From Blastocystis hominis (lineage: Eukaryota; Sar; Bigyra; Opalinata; Blastocystidae), in contig NW_013171815.1 of assembly GCF_000151665.1 (NCBI RefSeq), positions 1,129,153 through 1,193,152 on the forward strand: a stretch of 64,000 nt of DNA, written 5' to 3'. Under the pieces are notes generated by a model that searched no databases, was not told where the DNA came from, and saw only the letters and a program-made list of their open reading frames with translations. Numbering within the stretch: position 1 is the first letter of the stretch; the number at the start of each line of letters is the position of its first letter. This document shows positions 1-10,975 of the stretch, in pieces. The position numbers were made by a program, and so were the translations under genes.

Positions 1-3000
1 CTAAGCGATGAGGAAATGGTGAAAGAGATTGGAGAAGACGATATGGTATGGGTTCAGAAGTACACTGCACATTGCTTCGTTTCTTGTAGACTTGGCACAA
101 CACTGAACCGGGTTTCCATTTTAGTTAATCATGTCAACACCTTCTTCAGCAATCTAGACGATAATTATTACAAAAACGTGCAATGTGGGTGCTTTTCCAA
201 TCTCTAATACAGATTTGAAGCTCCTGCAAGAATCTCAAGGTCGCTGTCTTATTTTAGAAATGTTGGCGTGGATTAGCCGTCTTTTGTTGATGATTGATAT
301 TTGCTTCCCAGGTGAGGTTCGCGAATGCGTTCTCGTTGTCTACTATCGGCTTATAGTACAATTCTTGACGCGGTGCGATCTCCTTCTAGCTCCAAAAAGA
401 AGCGCGCGAGCTGCACAATCTCACGCGTCACATCATGGAGTCAAACGGCGAAGTTCGCTCCGATTTGTTCCCTCGTTTTTACCCGTTTGTATTCTGCGAG
501 CGTTGCCGCTTCCCCGAAGTACGTGCAGCGCAGTTCTCTCACATCAAAGAGCAAAATCAAACTGCTAATCAACACTTTCTTGGAGCAAAACAACGATCGA
601 CTCATCAGCCAAGACGAAATCACCAACTTGTTTTCCTCCTCTTCTTTGCCGCCTTATCCTCAGGATTTTGGTTTCGTTCTTCGCTTCCGGTCTGAAGGAC
701 CCGGCGAACTTGGAGGACTTCAACGCGCTGAGCGATTTCCTGTCCACGCACGTGAGTTGGGACGAAGACGTTTACTTCGGTCCGCTTCTCTCAATCGCGT
801 TCCCCGTGCTGATGTCCAACGCGAAGGCGCTGCAATACAAGCGAGAGCTGAATCGAAGCAGCCAGAAACAGCGCTCGGAGCGGCAAAACTCGCTGCGAAG
901 GAGCAACAATTTCGTGATGGAACTGCCTGCGCTGTATTGGGGCAACGAAAGATCGCCGAATTGGCCGGTGCGATGAACGCAAAGCGATTGAAATTTAGCA
1001 CGACATTGCTTCCGTGCTGGAGAGTTACGTCAATCAGTTGAAAACGCTCGTCGGGAACTCGAAGATGAGCATTGTAACTCTGCTGGTGTTTGCAATTGGC
1101 GGGTTTGAGGGATAGGACAATCTCTCCGACCTCGAAATTCAGTTAGTGAAGACGAACGAGTATCTGAAGAACGTTTCTTTGTTTATCGTGCGAAAAGCGA
1201 AATCCGAATCGGTGGATCCGTCGCTTCAGGTTCTCTTGTTTTTTTCACTTTTTTGATGTATAGAGATTGTTTTTCGCTTCGTTTGTAACCACCATGCAAA
1301 TCCTGTATGGCGTTCTCGAAACATTGAAAACGGTTCGAGCGAACAAAGTGAGTCTGTGGGGATTTTGGCACACGAAATTGTGCGGAAAACTGGAAGAAAT
1401 GGGTGTCATGCAGGAATACCGCGAGTTTATGGACAAAATCCTGGAGTTCGAGGACGATGAATCGCGAATCGACGAGCTGTATCGTTGTTTAGAACGCTTC
1501 GGAGAGACGGTGAATGGCGTGAAAGAGCTCTCCGAATTCCAGCGAATGAATTCGATCTTGCTGATTGAGCGAGTGAATCATTGATTCAACGATCGAATCG
1601 TAGGTTCATTTCGCGGATCGGATTGTGCAGGAACTCAAAGTCGACTATTTCTTCAATTGCTACAGTCTTGTCGTGAATGTGTTCCCAGACTTTTTATATG
1701 GAGTAAGTCTTACGTTCAGCGTTCAGTGCAGAAAGGCGACATCGCGCTGGAGTCCGTCTTGTTGATGATGAAAAGCGTTCGCTGCTTGTATCACGCGCCT
1801 CTCGAGCCGAACTCCGAACTGAAAGAAGTCATTACCGAAATGGAAGGCCACGTCTTCCAGCAGTTAATCAACGTCTACACTCGCAAGAGCGCCGACATCT
1901 GCTTCTCTCTCTTCATCAACTACATCTCGAACTCTGCGAACGACTTCCCGGAAGAGATCAAGCGGGAACTCGATCAGATCGCGCAGAAGAAGAGCATCCC
2001 GAAGGACATCGCGTCGGTCGCTCGGTTTGGGAAAATCAACCAGGCGCTCAAGCAATGCGACGCGTTTTTGAAGGAGTTTGAGCTGCAGGGACCGCAGGAA
2101 GGAGCCAGTGCGATTCTCTTAGAGCGAATTCGCGATGAGATTTTTTCGCTGGTGCAGAAAGGAAGCAGTTTGTTGGATGTGCGGATTGCGACGAGGAATG
2201 AAACGTAGAACGTGGAAGGGAACACAATTCGACACTTGTTCGATCAGTTTACGAAGGCAGTCTCGTCGATTTTCCTGTTTAAAAAACGATCGGAGTGTCT
2301 GAGCGTTTTGGCTTTTTTTGATTTTGCTAATCGTTTTAGTTCGTAATGAAATCCGATCTTCAGAAATTCATTGACATCCAAACAAAACGAGCTTTCTCGT
2401 TAGCGATTCTCGACGAGTTCAAAGCGCGCGGACTCTCCGTTCCTTCTTATGCATCGCTCCACTCCAATGGATCCATTCCTTCCTTGCTGTTTTGCTTTGT
2501 TTTCGACGCGATTCATAGAAGCGCTTCCTCGCATTTCAGCATCATCGGCAATTTCATCAACAATCTTTGTCTCGTGATTCCTTCGCAGGAAGCCTTCTTC
2601 GACGAAACAGCGAACGGCTTCATCGTTAATCAAGACCTCGTACTCACTAGCGATCATTTCCTGCAGCTCATCTCTCTGTCTTTTTGATCGGGTTTTGACC
2701 AATCGTAGAATGGGCCTATCGACTTATTCCTGCATCGGAGAGTACATCTGCTTCCATCTTCGCGAGTTGATGGACAGACTCGAGTCTCTGCTTCGCAATC
2801 AGCTGCAATGGATTCGTGTCAGCGATGTGGATTGCAAGCAAAAGGATTTTGCTCACAAGTACGCTGTCTGAATTTTCGTGCAGCGATAGAGTGCGAGAAA
2901 TGATGGCGTGGTACGAGTCTGAAATCAACGTTGATTTGACCACAGCGTACTGTCTTGGACAGGTTTCTTTCGTGTTTCTCTCTGAATCAGACAATCGGAA

Positions 3001-3556
3001 TCGCCATTCTCAGTCTGTCCGCCGTTCGCATGTTCTGCACCATCTCGAACCAGGAAATCGAATCCTACTCGGAAGACACTTTTTTCACGACGTGTTCCAA
3101 GGATCCAAACTCGATCGTTCTCTACCCAATCAAGCAGTTTTCTGGAATTCCAGAATTCCCCATGATTTTGTTTTTCGTGCTCTATTTGTCCATCCAAGGG
3201 TCGCAGTAAGAGCGAATGCACTAGTTCAATGTAGGCAACCTTACACTTCGTCGAGTAATGAAATGGCGTATAAGGACCGAACATGTCTGCTGATGGGCAT
3301 TTCATCCTTGCTGAACCAGATGAATCCGAGCTATTCGGAGCAGGTTAGGACTGTTGACATGTCTGCTATCTAGTTCTTTGAGTTTATTCGGTCGTATGTG
3401 GAGGCGGAAGCGGCGCGAGATATGGAGAAGAAGTATTATGAGCATATTACCCTGATCCAGACGCTGAGAGAGGAGGGACTGCGCATCATGAAGAAGTTGA
3501 GACATCGGAGTGCCAATCTGAATGAGTTGGAGCGTGCTTTGTTGTCAGTCGATTAA
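1..3556 (+). CDS. Strumpellin-like WASH complex subunit (WASHC5), 5' partial
   Basis: Strumpellin is a large helical subunit of the WASH complex, which drives Arp2/3-dependent actin branching on endosomes. The gene enters from the left edge already in frame. Near 230-345 the translation carries the family block LL-E-x2-G...LLL-ID...GEVRE...LV-YYR, close to the N-terminal third of animal strumpellin. After splicing a 34-nt GT...AG intron (about 350-383) and a 31-nt one (about 490-520) the frame continues with YVQRSSLTSKSKIKLLINTF. The C-terminal block after 3130 (FVLYLSIQGSQ, then SSLLNQMNPSYSEQFFEFI) aligns with the human tail, where the equivalent is [20 protein letters not shown]. At least eight introns of about 30 nt are needed. 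The stop is TAA at 3554-3556, and a TGTTTGTC/TGTTTGTT pair follows at once. Family assignment is secure; exact internal exon borders are not. Confidence 0.85.
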
Positions 3557-3558
3557 CC

Positions 3559-3577
3559 TGTTTGTCCATTGTTTGTT
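3559..3577 (+). terminator. Polyadenylation motif pair after strumpellin gene
   Basis: TGTTTGTC at 3559-3566 is followed by TGTTTGTT at 3570-3577. The T of the TAA stop (3554) is exactly five bases before the first copy, the spacing seen at other gene ends in this window. Confidence 0.7.
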
Positions 3578-3584
3578 TTCTAAC

Positions 3585-5208
3585 ATGGGGGCGATTTCAC
3601 CATTGAGGATTTCTGTTTTCCTTTCCTCGATCGTAGCTATGTATCTTTTTGAATCGATTGTTGTGAGCATTAAGAGGATGTCTCGTTATTACCCTATATT
3701 CAACTCAAAACACCGATTCTCTGTTCTTTAAATTATCTGTACGCACAGAGAATTGATAATGAGCGATAGACCCTATTTTCTGGGAAAGATACTTTTGACA
3801 AGATATTTGAGACGAAAAATGAGCTGGATATCAATGGCGGAGATGAGAATGAACAAATGAAGGGAAGTATTCTTGATTCGACTACCTTCGAATATGACAG
3901 TGATGTATCGGAGCTATGGACGGAGAAATCATTAATTGAGAATGTACTCATTCAATCTGCTCTTTATTAGGCAAACAAGTACAAAGTGGAGTTGTGTCAT
4001 CCCGAAAATGATGCAAATGCTCTTAGAAACTATTCTTCCCCATACGTGTTGAAAAAGGGTGATCATCGACTCCGTTACCTGTCTGTCAGCCAAATCAAGG
4101 AAGATAAAGTGTCACCGTATTCTCTCTACAGAGATCCCGTTCTTGATACGGAGCGGACGCTAGGCTTAACTCTATTAACTGTGTTTTCGTACACTGGATT
4201 TTTGCTTTTCTTACAATTCAGAGAAGATCGTTTTCTGTCTCACACCTTCTTATCCAACTGGAAAGGGTACTTCCTCTCGTTTTTCATTTCTGTTTAGTCC
4301 TCTTCTCTTAGTGCTATGGGTGAGAGAGGAAAACGTGCAATCCATCCAAAAGCTAATCCTAGCCAATCACTTCCCATCTCGCGTAACCATCCTGCTCGTC
4401 TCCCACGAGCCACGCAACGTCTATCAGTCCGTCTTCCCGATCAATCTTCTTCGCAATATCGGTCTTCAGTCCATCACCACCACCCACGTCTGCGTTTTAG
4501 ACAGCGATCTCTCGCTCTCTCGTCCCTTTCTCCGCTTCTTTCCATCTAGAATCCTTCTGGAAATCGCTCCAATCGCTTCCCAAGACGCTCATCGACGACC
4601 CGCACGCTCTCCTTCTCCTCCCTACCGTGTACTCGCTCAACGGATTGGAGCCTCTCTCGATCGAAGCAGCGCAGGATTGCATTCAGCGGAGCGAGTGTTC
4701 GCTGCGTCGTCCGGGACGAAAATCGACGGTAGGAGAGCGAAACGCGTGTGATTCGAAGGGGATTTTGGAGGAATCGGGAGCGGAGCTGCGCTCGAATCAG
4801 CCGAAACCGGTGCGATGTGTGGCGAATGAAGAGATCGAGCCGTAGGAGGGAGTGAAAGACTTGGAGAATAGATTCTATGTGATGAGACTGTCGGTGGAAA
4901 CGCCGTTCTTCGTCGAGAGTTTTGTGGACTATGGATTCAATCGAATGGCGCATTTCCAGCATCTGCGACAGCGTGGAGCGCAAATGTATGTGGTGCCGAG
5001 CGCGTTTGTGGTTCATAAGGAGCATGCTGCGTGAGAGAAGGAGCGCGAAGTGAGCCGTAGATCGCATCAGCAGATCCAATTCAACATTCAGTACCTGGAG
5101 CGACTGAACTCGACGAACGAAGTGCTGTACCGAAAGCTGAAGACGTACTGGGGAGATCGATATGCCAGCCTCACAAAGGTTGAGTTGTGCGAAAGAAACA
5201 GTGAATGA
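3585..5208 (+). CDS. LARGE/GT49-type glycosyltransferase, type II membrane protein
   Basis: Likely a Golgi glycosyltransferase of family GT49, which contains the beta-1,3-glucuronyl/GlcNAc-transferase half of LARGE and B4GAT1. The start ATG (3585) lies seven bases past the previous gene's poly(A) motif. It opens a short N-terminus with one hydrophobic segment (SVFLSSIVAMYLFESIVVSI), as expected of a type II anchor. The catalytic region near 4400-4550 reads YQSVFPINLLRNIGLQSITT followed by VCVLDSDLSLSRPF; the DSD matches the metal-binding DxD and the PINLLRN block is typical of the family. Near the C-terminus SFVDYGFNRMAHFQHLRQRG and VVPSAFVVHKEHAA match the conserved tail (yG-d-k-h...L...G-e-f-v-P-afvvH-H). 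Several introns of about 30 nt interrupt the frame. The reading ends with TGA at 5206, inside a GAAT microsatellite. Confidence 0.75.
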
Positions 5209-5248
5209 ATGAATGAATGAATGAATGAATGATTAAATGAATGAATAA
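5203..5248. repeat. GAAT microsatellite
   Basis: About seven tandem GAAT units with one interruption (ATTAAAT) lie between two convergent genes. The first unit contains the stop codon of the upstream glycosyltransferase. Confidence 0.9.
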
Positions 5249-5275
5249 CACAGTTTGATAGTAAAGTATGTTTTC

Positions 5276-5283
5276 AACAAACA
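5276..5283 (-). terminator. Polyadenylation motif of cold-shock gene
   Basis: TGTTTGTT on the minus strand, about 60 nt past the stop of the cold-shock-domain gene. Confidence 0.6.
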
Positions 5284-5344
5284 AAAGAATAATCTTCAAG
5301 GATTATTATGAATCATTGGTATTAATTACGAACTAGACAAATGG

Positions 5345-5914
5345 CTAAATCAGCCAACAAGAGTTAAAACTGTCGTCGAACCTTCTCGACAACACCAATT
5401 CCAAAAAGTGGTCTACACTCTTGGATAAAGAATCCCTGTCATTGATCGAACACTTCGATTCAGAGGGTTTAGTAGCGTACTGCTGAAGATACTGCTGCAT
5501 CGTTGCAGGAGTTCTCACAGTCAGAGAAAAGGAGTTTTTCCGAGAACTACCTGCACTTTCGAGATAGTCGTCATCTGAACTAGACTCCAGTGATGGGATA
5601 GAGTTCGACGAAGGGGTAGATCGAATGGGGGGCGAATACTCGGCCTGATTCTTCTCGATTTCAATGTCAGTAGCACAGAACTTTCCATTTTCATCGACCG
5701 CAATAGAAAAAGAAACAATAGATCCCAGAACCAGTGTTTCCTTCAGCTCTTCAGTCAAATCGGAATAGTAGAAGGTAACATCACGTACTCCGTTGATTTT
5801 ATTCTTTATTCGAATGTAGCCATGCTCCAACCTCAAAAACTGCACCTTACCCGTATGTCTTTCAGGTGCTATCGGAACGGAAACACTACATTCTTCATTG
5901 GCTTGATCAGACAT
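5345..5914 (-). CDS. Cold-shock-domain protein
   Basis: A 189-residue protein in a single exon, which is unusual here because nearly every other gene has introns. Residues about 20-85 look like a cold-shock OB-fold: TGKVQFLRLEHGYIRI at the first strands (canonical G-x-V-x-[FW]), VTFYYSDL in the RNP2-like position and LGSIVSFSIAVDENGKFCA in the later strands. The canonical aromatic RNP1 (KGFGFI) is replaced by LEHGYIRI, so nucleic-acid binding may be altered. The second half (about 100-189) is Ser/Thr-rich and looks disordered. Cold-shock proteins usually bind RNA or single-stranded DNA and influence mRNA translation or stability. The gene converges on the glycosyltransferase. No clear orthologue is recognised. 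Confidence 0.7.
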   Translation of the reverse strand: MSDQANEECSVSVPIAPERHTGKVQFLRLEHGYIRIKNKINGVRDVTFYYSDLTEELKETLVLGSIVSFSIAVDENGKFCATDIEIEKNQAEYSPPIRSTPSSNSIPSLESSSDDDYLESAGSSRKNSFSLTVRTPATMQQYLQQYATKPSESKCSINDRDSLSKSVDHFLELVLSRRFDDSFNSCWLI

Positions 5915-6478
5915 TTGTAGAAAAAAATGACCAAATGGGACAGAACATGGAGCATCTTCGGATGAAACTCCCTGGGTCGAAATGGCGCATGACTTTGCTC
6001 GGGAAGATTCGGTATTTATGTTCCGTTCACAAATATCCTTTTTGAGTCTCTAATCACCTTGGAGTCATTTTTCAGCCCTTTTCGCCGGCTCCAAGTATAT
6101 TCTAGAAATCTGCATGTTTTTAAACTTCTACTCTTATCTCCACTTTTATGTGAATCACCAAATCATTCCTTCCGTGTGCGTACAACAAACACCCCAAAAG
6201 ACGATCAAATCGCACTTATTAAAACCGTCACATGAACCTGGCTCGATCTGAGCCCCGTGAGTAGAGCTTCCATGTTCAGCGCCATCTCGTTAGTTCAACA
6301 CCAGCCCCCTAAGGTTTACGGACTGGCGCATCATGTCAACAAGCATGTCGCTTCCCACAGTCGCAATCCACGCTCGGCCCCAGCGTGGACCTCGAGAACA
6401 CACCATGCAGGGCATGACTGCACAATGCGCCCTCCTTACTCACTAGCGACCGAACCCGATTCATGCAGACCCTCCCCT
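5915..6478. other. Intergenic stretch
   Basis: Between the cold-shock gene's start and the stop of the next minus-strand gene I see no convincing coding exon. A minus-strand TGTTTGTT at 6184-6191 may be the poly(A) signal of the 6479-7278 gene, which would give it a long 3' UTR of about 290 nt. The rest presumably holds the cold-shock gene's promoter. Confidence 0.4.
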
Positions 6479-7278
6479 CTACTTGCTGCTGTTGTCGCTG
6501 TTCTTGCCACGGTACTCGCGCCACTGCTGCTTAATCGCTCCGCACTTGTCCATGATATTCGCGTTCCACAACGCAGCCACGATCAGAATCGTGAAGCCTA
6601 CGTAGGTCATCAGAATGGTCATGAACCAGCCCAAAGGCGACAGGCAGTGGAAGTTCTCAATGTGGCAAGTCTGACGGTATTCGCTAGAGCCAGGAGCCTC
6701 CCACCACTCCAAGTCCTGCAGGACGTGGCGGAAAGGATCGGCGCAGACTAGCAAAGAGGCGATCACGATCAAAACGAAAGGACCCCACTTCTTCCACTTA
6801 TCGGCAATGTTCTGTTTTCTACGATGCTCGTAGATGTACCAACTCAATCCTAACATCATCACAAAAGTCATGCCAAAAGAAATGTAGTGGCCTGTTGCAC
6901 GAGCCGAGGCGGATACGGTTCCGCCGATCAGCACCACAACCAAGGCCGGCCAACATCAAGCACCAAGCAGGGCAGGAATACTGATAATCATACTCAGAAC
7001 AGACACGATCAAAGAGTTTCTCTCACTCTTCGCGATCGACGGTCTCTAGTCATAAGCTACACGGAAAACGGTTCTACCTTCGGAGCAGACGAAGATCAGT
7101 TTCCGTTTACACAGCCACCTGCTGCCGGCGCCGCCGAAGCGGACGCCGCGGGAGAAGCCGGTGTGGACTTCTTCAGCAGGGGAGACTGTACCTGGAACTT
7201 GCTCGGTGAAGCAGGCGATGTCGACCTCAATAAAGGAGATTTCACCTGGAAAGGTGACCCCACGTTAACTGAAGCCAT
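6479..7278 (-). CDS. Conserved four-helix membrane protein, function unknown
   Basis: The N-terminus (about 55 residues) is Ser/Pro/Ala-rich and predicted disordered, with a repeated phrase (KSPLLRSTSPASP, then QSPLLKKSTPASP) full of S/T-P sites. A roughly 64-nt intron (donor GTAAAC after a GGC-TGT pair) leads to a hydrophobic exon with SVLSMIISIPALL. A 68-nt intron (GTGCTTG...CAACAG) then removes an apparent in-frame TGA and joins GHYISFGMTFVMMLGLSW. Further membrane segments are PFVLIVIASLLVC and FMTILMTYVGFTILIVAALW. Between them lies a conserved-looking soluble loop (ADPFRHVLQDLEWWEA...CHIENFHCLSPLGW) with two Cys. The tail is short, charged and cytosolic-looking. I recognise the general pattern as a protist/choanozoan family without a known role. 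Exon borders are inferred. Confidence 0.55.
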
Positions 7279-7459
7279 TAACCTTTAAGTCCGAAACAAA
7301 TCTAGAAAAGTCTGAATGATCCAAACTTTATGGTGTGGGGATGCCTATTGGATGAACCGGTATGGACCAATCAGATCGCGCAAATGCGCTTGGTTCGCCC
7401 ATTCCTTAATAGTGTCACTAATTACTATTAATAATACAAACAATATTCTAAATGAACTT

Positions 7460-10131
7460 TTACTCGTCAAACACTGTATGCGAATTCACATTTGCCTCTT
7501 CCTTTGCATACTCCACAACCAACTTTCTTCCCAGCAAGTGCGTACTTGCCAGAGCCTTGATAGCGGTCTTGGCATCGTCACTAGACACATATTCCACAAA
7601 TGCAAATCCTCGTGACGTTCCGTCAAACTTCTTCGGCTGTCGCAAGGACTTGAGCTGTCCGAATGAGCCGAACAATTCTCTCAACTCGCTTCTTGACGCT
7701 TCAAACGGCACATTTCGCACGAGCAGTTTCGTCCTCTTCTCTCCATCTTCCTCTGCGCGTGCCGTTAGCTTTCTCTTCTTCGTGGTGACGATTTCTGAGC
7801 GTGCGGAGAAGCTCAAATCCAGCACATGACCGTCCAACGCCTTTCCGCTAAGTTGGTTGAGGGCTCGCAGAGCCTGAGCGCGAGTCTCGTACACAGCGAA
7901 GCCAAATCCCATCGGCAACGATTCTCCAGAGGGCGTTTTCTTCTTGGGCAGCGTGATGGATTTGAGTCCAGGCACCGAATTGAAGAGCTTGCGAACCGCC
8001 GCTTCCGTCGTCTTCCAGTTGAGATTCTTGATATAGATCGTCGTGTTGGATGAGTCCTCGCCTCCCGCTTCTTCTGCATGATCTCGTTTTGAAGGATTTG
8101 AGGAGGAGGAGGAGGATTCGAGTGTGTTCGAAGCGAACGCAGAGGACTGGGAAGCCGAGTTCGCTTCTTTATCGTTGCCGTTGTTATCATCTGCGGAAGG
8201 TTGCTTCGAAGGAGCCGCCATAGACTTGCTTGCATTGTCATTCTTCGAATCAGCGGCAGCTTGCGAACGGCGCTGCTGTCCAATCGCGATGGGGAGATAC
8301 TCCAGATAAAGAGGCGTGTGCTGGTATTTGCGATAGCTGAGCCGATTGAATGCTCGCTTGGCTTCGGAGGGAACGGAAAACGTGACCAGTGCCATCACAC
8401 TACACTCACAACGGCCAGACCGATTCGTACTGAGACTCGGGCAACACAAGCTGCTGGACTTCTCCGTACTGCGAGAAGAGCGAAAGCAATTCGTCTCGAT
8501 CTGCAGTATAGGGAAGATTCTTCACCAGAATGATTTTGTCGCTTCGCTGAACCGGTTCTCCACGCGCAACAGCCTAGAATTCGATAATTAAAATAAAGCA
8601 AAAAGCGTACTTCGAGTACTTCGATTTGAACATTCTGGGATTCCAGCCACTTTTTGGTGTCTTCCAACACTTCGGTTTCCGCCAGAGCGACTCGCACAGC
8701 CATGTTTCCAGACTCCACATCGAGGATATCGCTCGTTTTCACGCCGAGCTTCTCCGAAATCACCTTCATGACGGTGTCGTTATTCAGGTAAAGAGCGTTC
8801 CAGGACGCCGTGTTGTTCACCTCTTCTAACCGTCGCGCCAAGTATTTCTCTCCCTTGTAAGTGTGCGCATGGCGAACTATGCATGATTCTAGCCATAAAA
8901 CACACACCCATCTTCTTGTAGTCGCCCTTCTTCACGTTGGCCACATTGACTCGCAGAACGCGGCCTTGAAACACACTTCCGTCCAGTTTCTACAATGAAT
9001 CATCCTAAAACAAGCAAGCACTTCGATCGCAGCAATAGCCTGCTCCGGAAACATAAAGGTCACGAACGCGTATCCTTTGCTTTCTCGTTTCGAGTTCAGA
9101 GGAATAAACACATCCACGATTTCTCCGTATTGGCTGATGAATTCGCGGAGCTCTTCTTCTTTACACGAATAGGGAATGTTCTGCAGGAACAAGCGGCCTT
9201 CTTCGATAATATCTTCGTCATCCTTATTGAACGGAGACGATTGCTCCGCTTTTCCCTTCTTATTGCTTCCCTTCTTCCCAACATTTTCGTCATCTTCGTC
9301 GTCCTCTTGGTTCAACTCCTTCGACGGGCTCTCTGTTTCCATCTCTGCCTCGCTATCCTCTTCACTAGAACCCATCGAATCGCTTTCTTCATCAGAATCG
9401 CTCTCATTCAGGGTGCCTCGCAGTCTGGCTTGGGTCGTATCTTCAGGAACATCCGAAAGCTCAGGAACGTCTTGATAAGCGTCCGAATCACTTTCCTCGT
9501 CAGAGTTAACTATCATTAAAAGAAAGAATAGACACGACTTTCCGCGGTGACTTCATCGTTCTTCCACGTTTTCTTGGTTGTTCGGCTTTTCATGACATTT
9601 AAAAACTCTTGGAGTTCTTGAGCTACATTCAAGTCAACAAAAGCATTCCTACCCTTCTTTTTTCTATCTTCGTCCACTTTTGCCTTTGTCTCCTCGTCCA
9701 GCTCTTCGCTTTCAACAGAATGTGCAGACTTCGAGTTGGGTTTCACACTCTTATCATCGGGATGGAGTCTACTATACGCGGAACTACCCTTTGAATATCG
9801 ACTCCAAGGGCGAGAAGTGACTTCTCCCTTCTAACACAGAATACGAGACCAAAGCCGCTTACTGCTTCCGCAAATGTGACAGACAATTTTGAAGTATGGA
9901 AATACGAATTATTGAAAAAAGAAACGGCAGCTTTGGCTTCTTCCTCCGTTTTGTATCCGACAAACCCGATTTGGCGATTTACACCACTAAAAATTGAGAA
10001 CAGTAATATGGAGAGTACTTCTTTTTGAGAATCTTGACATCCGTCACTTGGCCTTTCTGCGAGAAAAAAGCCTTCAATTTATCTTCTGTGACATGCTTAG
10101 GAAGGTTTTTGACGAATAGGCGTGTGCTCAT
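7460..10131 (-). CDS. MRD1/RBM19-like ribosome-biogenesis factor, five RRMs
   Basis: A nucleolar RNA-binding protein that in yeast and animals binds pre-rRNA/U3 regions and is needed for small-subunit processing. The ATG at 10131 starts RRM1 ([19 protein letters not shown]; later [15 protein letters not shown]). A long acidic Ser/Glu/Asp linker follows (about 9350-9520), then RRM2 ([28 protein letters not shown]). Next comes the diagnostic helical linker of the family ([20 protein letters not shown]...[15 protein letters not shown]). RRM3 ([20 protein letters not shown]), RRM4 ([28 protein letters not shown]) and RRM5 ([29 protein letters not shown]) follow. Five RRMs is the fungal MRD1 arrangement; RBM19 has six. 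The stop is TAA at 7460, and a motif variant TGTTTGTA lies about 18 nt downstream. At least six short introns. Confidence 0.9.
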
Positions 10132-10975
10132 AAGTCTCTAAAAGAACAGTGAGCAAAAATAGGTTTATTGATTTGAATAGAGAAGAGAGATTGTTTTTCG
10201 ATAATAAACATAAATATGGATATTCTAGAACTCAGTACATCCATCTTTATGAGAATGAATCACAAAAGATCAGAAAAGTGCATGGTCCTCATATGTTACA
10301 ATTGCGAATGTGATAGAGAATGTGGAAACATAGTCAAGAATTTATTACTTTACTCTATATGGGAAAGAAGCTCTGTTGTGAATCCTCATTTCAAAGAAAG
10401 CGTTTCTGTACGTGCAGTATTAACCATTAGATGTGGCTACATAAGATAATCAATGGTCATATTAATAAAAAATGAGAGTACGTTCTTCAAACAATTGCAT
10501 TCACCTTTCTCAATGAATGAAGAAATGGATGAACCTATATATGATACAGTGAACCTGTATTATTCCAGACTCACTTCAGCGTCGTTCATACTCTTTATTT
10601 ATAGGTGGAAGAAGAGAAAGTAATTATTATGTCGGTCTGTCTGTTGCTATTGACAAAGTCACAAACAAAGAAAAATCTAAATCCAAATGTGCACCAAAAA
10701 GCTCATTTGGTTGGGAAGAGACAAAAACAGAAAAGATACGTAACAGAATAATGGTTAAAATATCACAGAATGTTTGTAAAATGGAATGTCAAAATTATGC
10801 CCACATAATTGACAAAAATAATAATAAAAAACAAAAAACTAGAGTTCCTAAATCTTACAATTTGAATTCAGTAATAAATAACAACTACATCCACCGCGGT
10901 TATATTACCTGATGAGAACCTAGGCACAAAAACAAATATCCAAATAAACCGCTGATTTCTCAAGTGCTGAGAGAA
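10132..10975. other. AT-rich intergenic region
   Basis: Divergent spacer between MRD1 and the first LRR gene. It is AT-rich, and the short open frames (for example a 77-codon one at 10216) have no recognisable content. Presumably it contains both promoters. Confidence 0.5.

Noticed and set aside
6940-6975. In-frame TGA within a membrane helix (selenocysteine or readthrough?)
   Set aside because: A 68-nt GT...AG intron removes it and keeps both hydrophobic segments in frame.
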